This document shows, piece by piece, positions 61,478-64,000 of a stretch of DNA of 64,000 nt. Location: positions 1-64,000 of the forward strand of contig DATJVZ010000319.1 of assembly GCA_035501575.1 (NCBI GenBank), read 5' to 3'. How positions within the stretch are numbered: the stretch's first letter is position 1; every line of letters starts with the position of its first letter. Below the pieces are notes generated by a model that worked only from the letters and a program-made list of their open reading frames with translations, made no database searches and was not told the origin of the DNA. The position numbers and the translations under genes are program-made. The stretch is from JAFAGX01 sp035501575 (GTDB lineage Bacteria > Acidobacteriota > Terriglobia > Terriglobales > Acidobacteriaceae).

Positions 61478-61822
61478 CTACCTGCAACAGGTGATCTGTT
61501 CTGGTTTGAGTGCCTTATTGCGAGTGCAACATTCCGCGTAGAGAAACTGGAGCAACTGTTGAAGTGCGTCGGTGTCGGCGGTATATCGCAAGAACGTACT
61601 CTCCCGTTGCACCTGAACTAACCCTTCGCTCTTGAGCTTGTCGAGGTGATGGGAGAGAGTTGAATTCGGAATTTCTAGCTCCTCTTGAATTTCGCTGACA
61701 ACCAGCCCATCTGGGTGCGCTGTGAGCAACAACTGCATGATCCTCAACCGCGCCTCCGTGCCCATCGCAGAGAACATGTCGGCAAACTTGGCAACCTGCT
61801 CCTCAGATTTCCGGTTTCTCAT
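61478..61822 (-). CDS. arsR: ArsR-family arsenite-responsive repressor
   Basis: A 114-residue winged-helix repressor. The helix-turn-helix is GLVVSEIQEELEIPNSTLSH with HLDKLKSEGLVQVQRES after it. Arsenite-binding cysteines are not in the classical ELCVCDLC of E. coli ArsR but in the C-terminal AECCTRNKALKPEQITCCR, reminiscent of the Acidithiobacillus ferrooxidans type, with cysteines in the C-terminal helix. It is the first gene of the ars operon, 11 bases before arsM, so it likely represses its own operon until arsenite binds. Confidence 0.92.
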   Translation of the reverse strand: MRNRKSEEQVAKFADMFSAMGTEARLRIMQLLLTAHPDGLVVSEIQEELEIPNSTLSHHLDKLKSEGLVQVQRESTFLRYTADTDALQQLLQFLYAECCTRNKALKPEQITCCR

Positions 61823-61849
61823 ACTTCGACCTTTGCCGAACTACAGTAA

Positions 61850-61858
61850 CTTGTCAAG
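61850..61858 (-). promoter_or_regulatory. candidate ars operon control site
   Basis: CTTG-T-CAAG is a small palindrome 27 bases upstream of arsR, and on the minus strand it contains a perfect -35 sequence (TTGACA). No good -10 was found at 16-18 bases. An ArsR operator over the -35 is plausible but weakly supported. Confidence 0.3.
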
Positions 61859-61911
61859 CTCCTGACTTTAACAAGCGAATGCCCCGATTCCTGCTTCCGT
61901 TCGGGACCGTT

Positions 61912-64000
61912 TCAGCCGACCCGCAGGGTTTCCATGGGATCCAGTTTCGCCGCGCGTCGCGCCGGCAAGTAGCTGGCGAGTAGCGCGATCGCGAGAAATA
62001 CGAGCGGCGCGAGAGCAAAGGTTGTGAGGTCGCGCGTTCCCACCTTGTAGAGCAAACTCGACATTAGGCTGGTCAGCAGGCAGGCAGCGATCAGGCCCAT
62101 TCCCACGCCTGCACCGGCCAATACCAGTCCCTGCCGTACCACCAGGCGCATGAGGTCTTCCGGTTGTGCTCCGAGCGCCAGGCGAATGCCCAACTCATGC
62201 CGTCGCTGGGTTACGGAGTAAGCCAGGACACCATATACTCCGGTCACAGCAAGTGCCAGTGCGGTGCCCGAAAAGATACCTAGCAGCAGCGTCATAAATC
62301 GCGGTTGGGAAAGGGAGTTGTCCACGAGCTCATCCACGGTCTGGATGGCGGTAACCGGCTGATCAGGGTCCGCTGCCGAGATCTGCGCATGGATGACGGA
62401 CGTCATGCTCTGGGGCGGAACCACGGTACGCACCAGCAGGTTCATGTTGCCCCAGGGCAACTGCGGGAACGCGATGTACAGCTGAGCCTGCGTATCCTGC
62501 GCCAGGCCCTTGTTCTTGACATCCGCGGCCACGCCAACCACCTCGGCTGGCTCGGGCCAACGACCTACGATGACGTCTTTGCCCAGGGGATTCTGGTTAG
62601 GCCAAAAGCGCCGGGCGAAGGTTTCGTTCACGATGAGAACCTTAGGAGCTTGGGCATTATCGGCGGTGGTGAAGGAACGGCCCGCTCGCAGCGGCACGCG
62701 CATGGTCTCAAACCACTGCGGACTGATAGCTTCAATGTCGATAAACGGACGCTCGGCCAAAGGAACGTTTGGCTGTCCTTCCGGCAACACCGGAGTGATT
62801 CGTTTCCAGCTCAAGGGCAGCGTAGCCGAGATTGCAGCGCTCGACGCCCCAGGCAGTCCCGATACGCGGCGCAGAACTTCGTCAAAGAACGCGATCTGCT
62901 GTTCGGGCTTCGCATATTTCACGGTGGGCAGCGAAATATTCATGGTAAGCACGTTGTGCGCATCAAAGCCGGGATCAATTCGCAGCAGCTGCACGAAACT
63001 GCGCAGCAGCAGTCCGGCGGCGAGGAGCAGCAGCAAGCACAGTGCAACCTGGCCTACAACCAGCAGACTCTTCATCCGCGCGCGCGTGTGTCCGGCGGAG
63101 GAGCCGCGGCCCTCCTCGCGCAGCGTCGTGTTGAGGTCAACCCGTGAAAGCTGCAGGGCGGGAAAAGTGCCGAAAATGATTCCCGTGAGCATGGAAACCA
63201 ACAGGGCGAACAAGAGAACATGCGAGTCGACGCCAATGGGTATTCCCGGCGGAAGCTGACTTGTTCCCCACCTGAGTAGCGCGCGGGTTGCTACCGCGCA
63301 CAACCCTATACCGAGGACCCCGGCCACGAGAGCCAGCAGCATGCTCTCGGTGAGAAGTTGTTGCACCAACATGATGCGGCTTGCTCCGAGGGCTGTGCGC
63401 ACCGCCATTTCCCTCCTGCGCGCCAGCGCCCGCGACAGCATCAGGCTGGCCACGTTAGCACAAGCAATCAGCAGTACGACGGCGAGGGAGACGGAGAGAA
63501 CCAGCACTTTTCCGCGGACCTCACCTACGACGGAATCGCGCAGGGGAGCGGCAATCATCGTGACCCCGGGGTCGGCATCAGGCGCCGTGGGGTTTTGCTC
63601 GCGATACTGCTGGTTCAGCATGGCCAGCTCAGTTTGGGCAAGGGCCAGGGGTACTCCCGACCGAAGTCGCCCTACCATGCCCAAATAACCCACCCCCAGG
63701 CGCAGCCGCTCGGGGCGGATGAGGGTGAACTCAAAATAGCGCGGCGTCCAAATGTCGGCGGGGCCCACAAAGGGAAACTGAACGTCCGCCGGTAGGATGC
63801 CCACAATGGTATGCGGCACACTATCGAGGTTAACGGTCTGGCCGATGACCCTAGGGTCGCTGCCGAAGCGGCTGCGCCACATCGAATCACTGAGCATGAC
63901 GACAGGTCTGCCCTCGGGGCGGCCCTCCTCTTCGGTGAACCTGCGCCCGAGTTCCGGTTGTAACCCGAGCAGTGAGAAAAAATTGGCCGAGACCCGCGCC
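61912..64000 (-). CDS. MacB-like ABC permease of the acidobacterial orphan type, N-terminal part outside
   Basis: The frame is open to the right edge; the segment before Met at 63897 reads VSANFFSLLGLQPELGRRF, so the start lies beyond the window. It shows two FtsX-like permease units: one with CANVASLMLSRALARRREMA and VRTALGASR, the second with VTQRRHELGIRLALGAQPED and the end AAKLDPMETLRVG. The first periplasmic (MacB-PCD) domain is partly visible. No ATPase gene is in view, as usual for these duplicated orphan permeases in Acidobacteria. Their substrates are unknown; antibiotic or lipoprotein traffic is sometimes proposed. It starts upstream of arsR but is not part of that operon by function. 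Confidence 0.9.
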   Translation of the reverse strand, partial: ARVSANFFSLLGLQPELGRRFTEEEGRPEGRPVVMLSDSMWRSRFGSDPRVIGQTVNLDSVPHTIVGILPADVQFPFVGPADIWTPRYFEFTLIRPERLRLGVGYLGMVGRLRSGVPLALAQTELAMLNQQYREQNPTAPDADPGVTMIAAPLRDSVVGEVRGKVLVLSVSLAVVLLIACANVASLMLSRALARRREMAVRTALGASRIMLVQQLLTESMLLALVAGVLGIGLCAVATRALLRWGTSQLPPGIPIGVDSHVLLFALLVSMLTGIIFGTFPALQLSRVDLNTTLREEGRGSSAGHTRARMKSLLVVGQVALCLLLLLAAGLLLRSFVQLLRIDPGFDAHNVLTMNISLPTVKYAKPEQQIAFFDEVLRRVSGLPGASSAAISATLPLSWKRITPVLPEGQPNVPLAERPFIDIEAISPQWFETMRVPLRAGRSFTTADNAQAPKVLIVNETFARRFWPNQNPLGKDVIVGRWPEPAEVVGVAADVKNKGLAQDTQAQLYIAFPQLPWGNMNLLVRTVVPPQSMTSVIHAQISAADPDQPVTAIQTVDELVDNSLSQPRFMTLLLGIFSGTALALAVTGVYGVLAYSVTQRRHELGIRLALGAQPEDLMRLVVRQGLVLAGAGVGMGLIAACLLTSLMSSLLYKVGTRDLTTFALAPLVFLAIALLASYLPARRAAKLDPMETLRVG

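Noticed and set aside
1..64000. CRISPR arrays, tRNA or rRNA genes, intact insertion sequences
   Set aside because: No regularly spaced repeats, no tRNA-like cloverleaf stretch and no transposase motif were found on reading the intergenic regions and frames.

Overview
The window looks like chromosomal DNA of a Gram-negative, GC-rich soil bacterium, most probably an acidobacterium. Evidence: an orphan MacB-type (ADOP-like) permease at the right edge, a VWA protein of the acidobacterial type, a TonB-dependent receptor with an N-terminal carboxypeptidase-regulatory domain, and a long kumamolisin-like protease with Ig-like repeats, a hydrophobic/arginine tail and a GCGGG linker. I see no tRNA or rRNA gene, no CRISPR array and no intact insertion sequence.

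Layout. 1-3.2 kb (+): a VOC protein end, two YCII/DGPF proteins, an ECF42-like sigma factor with a TPR-type C-terminus and a membrane protein. 3.5-15.4 kb (-): a cupin protein, then a tight operon with many 4-base overlaps (secreted metallopeptidase, mtnP, PfkB kinase, glycosyltransferase-like membrane protein, a small coupled ORF, DapF-like protein, ldcA, mpl, M61 peptidase, plsC), centred on muropeptide recycling and envelope work. 15.4-29.7 kb: TPR and PEGA proteins, acetyl-CoA synthetase, two GNAT proteins, a FecR-like secreted protein, a VWA protein and the addB-addA recombination nuclease pair. 30.0-37.5 kb (+): an mdtABC-type RND efflux operon. 37.7-45.3 kb: a cupredoxin-like secreted protein, a lone receiver protein, a 2OG-Fe(II) oxygenase, a membrane protein and the S53 protease. 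45.5-52.7 kb (-): a complete trans-4-hydroxy-L-proline catabolic operon in pathway order, followed by a Tat-exported RidA protein and a strong terminator. 53.1-58.7 kb (+): a metal module with an RcnR-like repressor and perfect palindromic operator, a P1B-like ATPase with an unusual membrane motif, a small Cys/His membrane protein and a TonB receptor. 59.1-61.8 kb (-): an arsenic operon arsR-arsM-arsC-aquaporin. 61.9 kb to the edge (-): a partial MacB-like permease.

How parts work together. Hydroxyproline is epimerised, oxidised by a three-subunit dehydrogenase, deaminated and oxidised to 2-oxoglutarate; the neighbouring secreted protease could supply it from hydroxyproline-rich protein, which is inference. 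In the arsenic operon, ArsC would make arsenite that leaves through the aquaporin or is methylated by ArsM.

Most notable points: a DapF-family protein in which both catalytic cysteines are serines; a P1B-like ATPase with GAC in place of CPx beside a repressor with the exact RcnR residue set; and a set of single-base frameshifts, most of them extra A in A-runs or missing C in C-runs, concentrated in the accessory flanks. These may be consensus errors or real decay.
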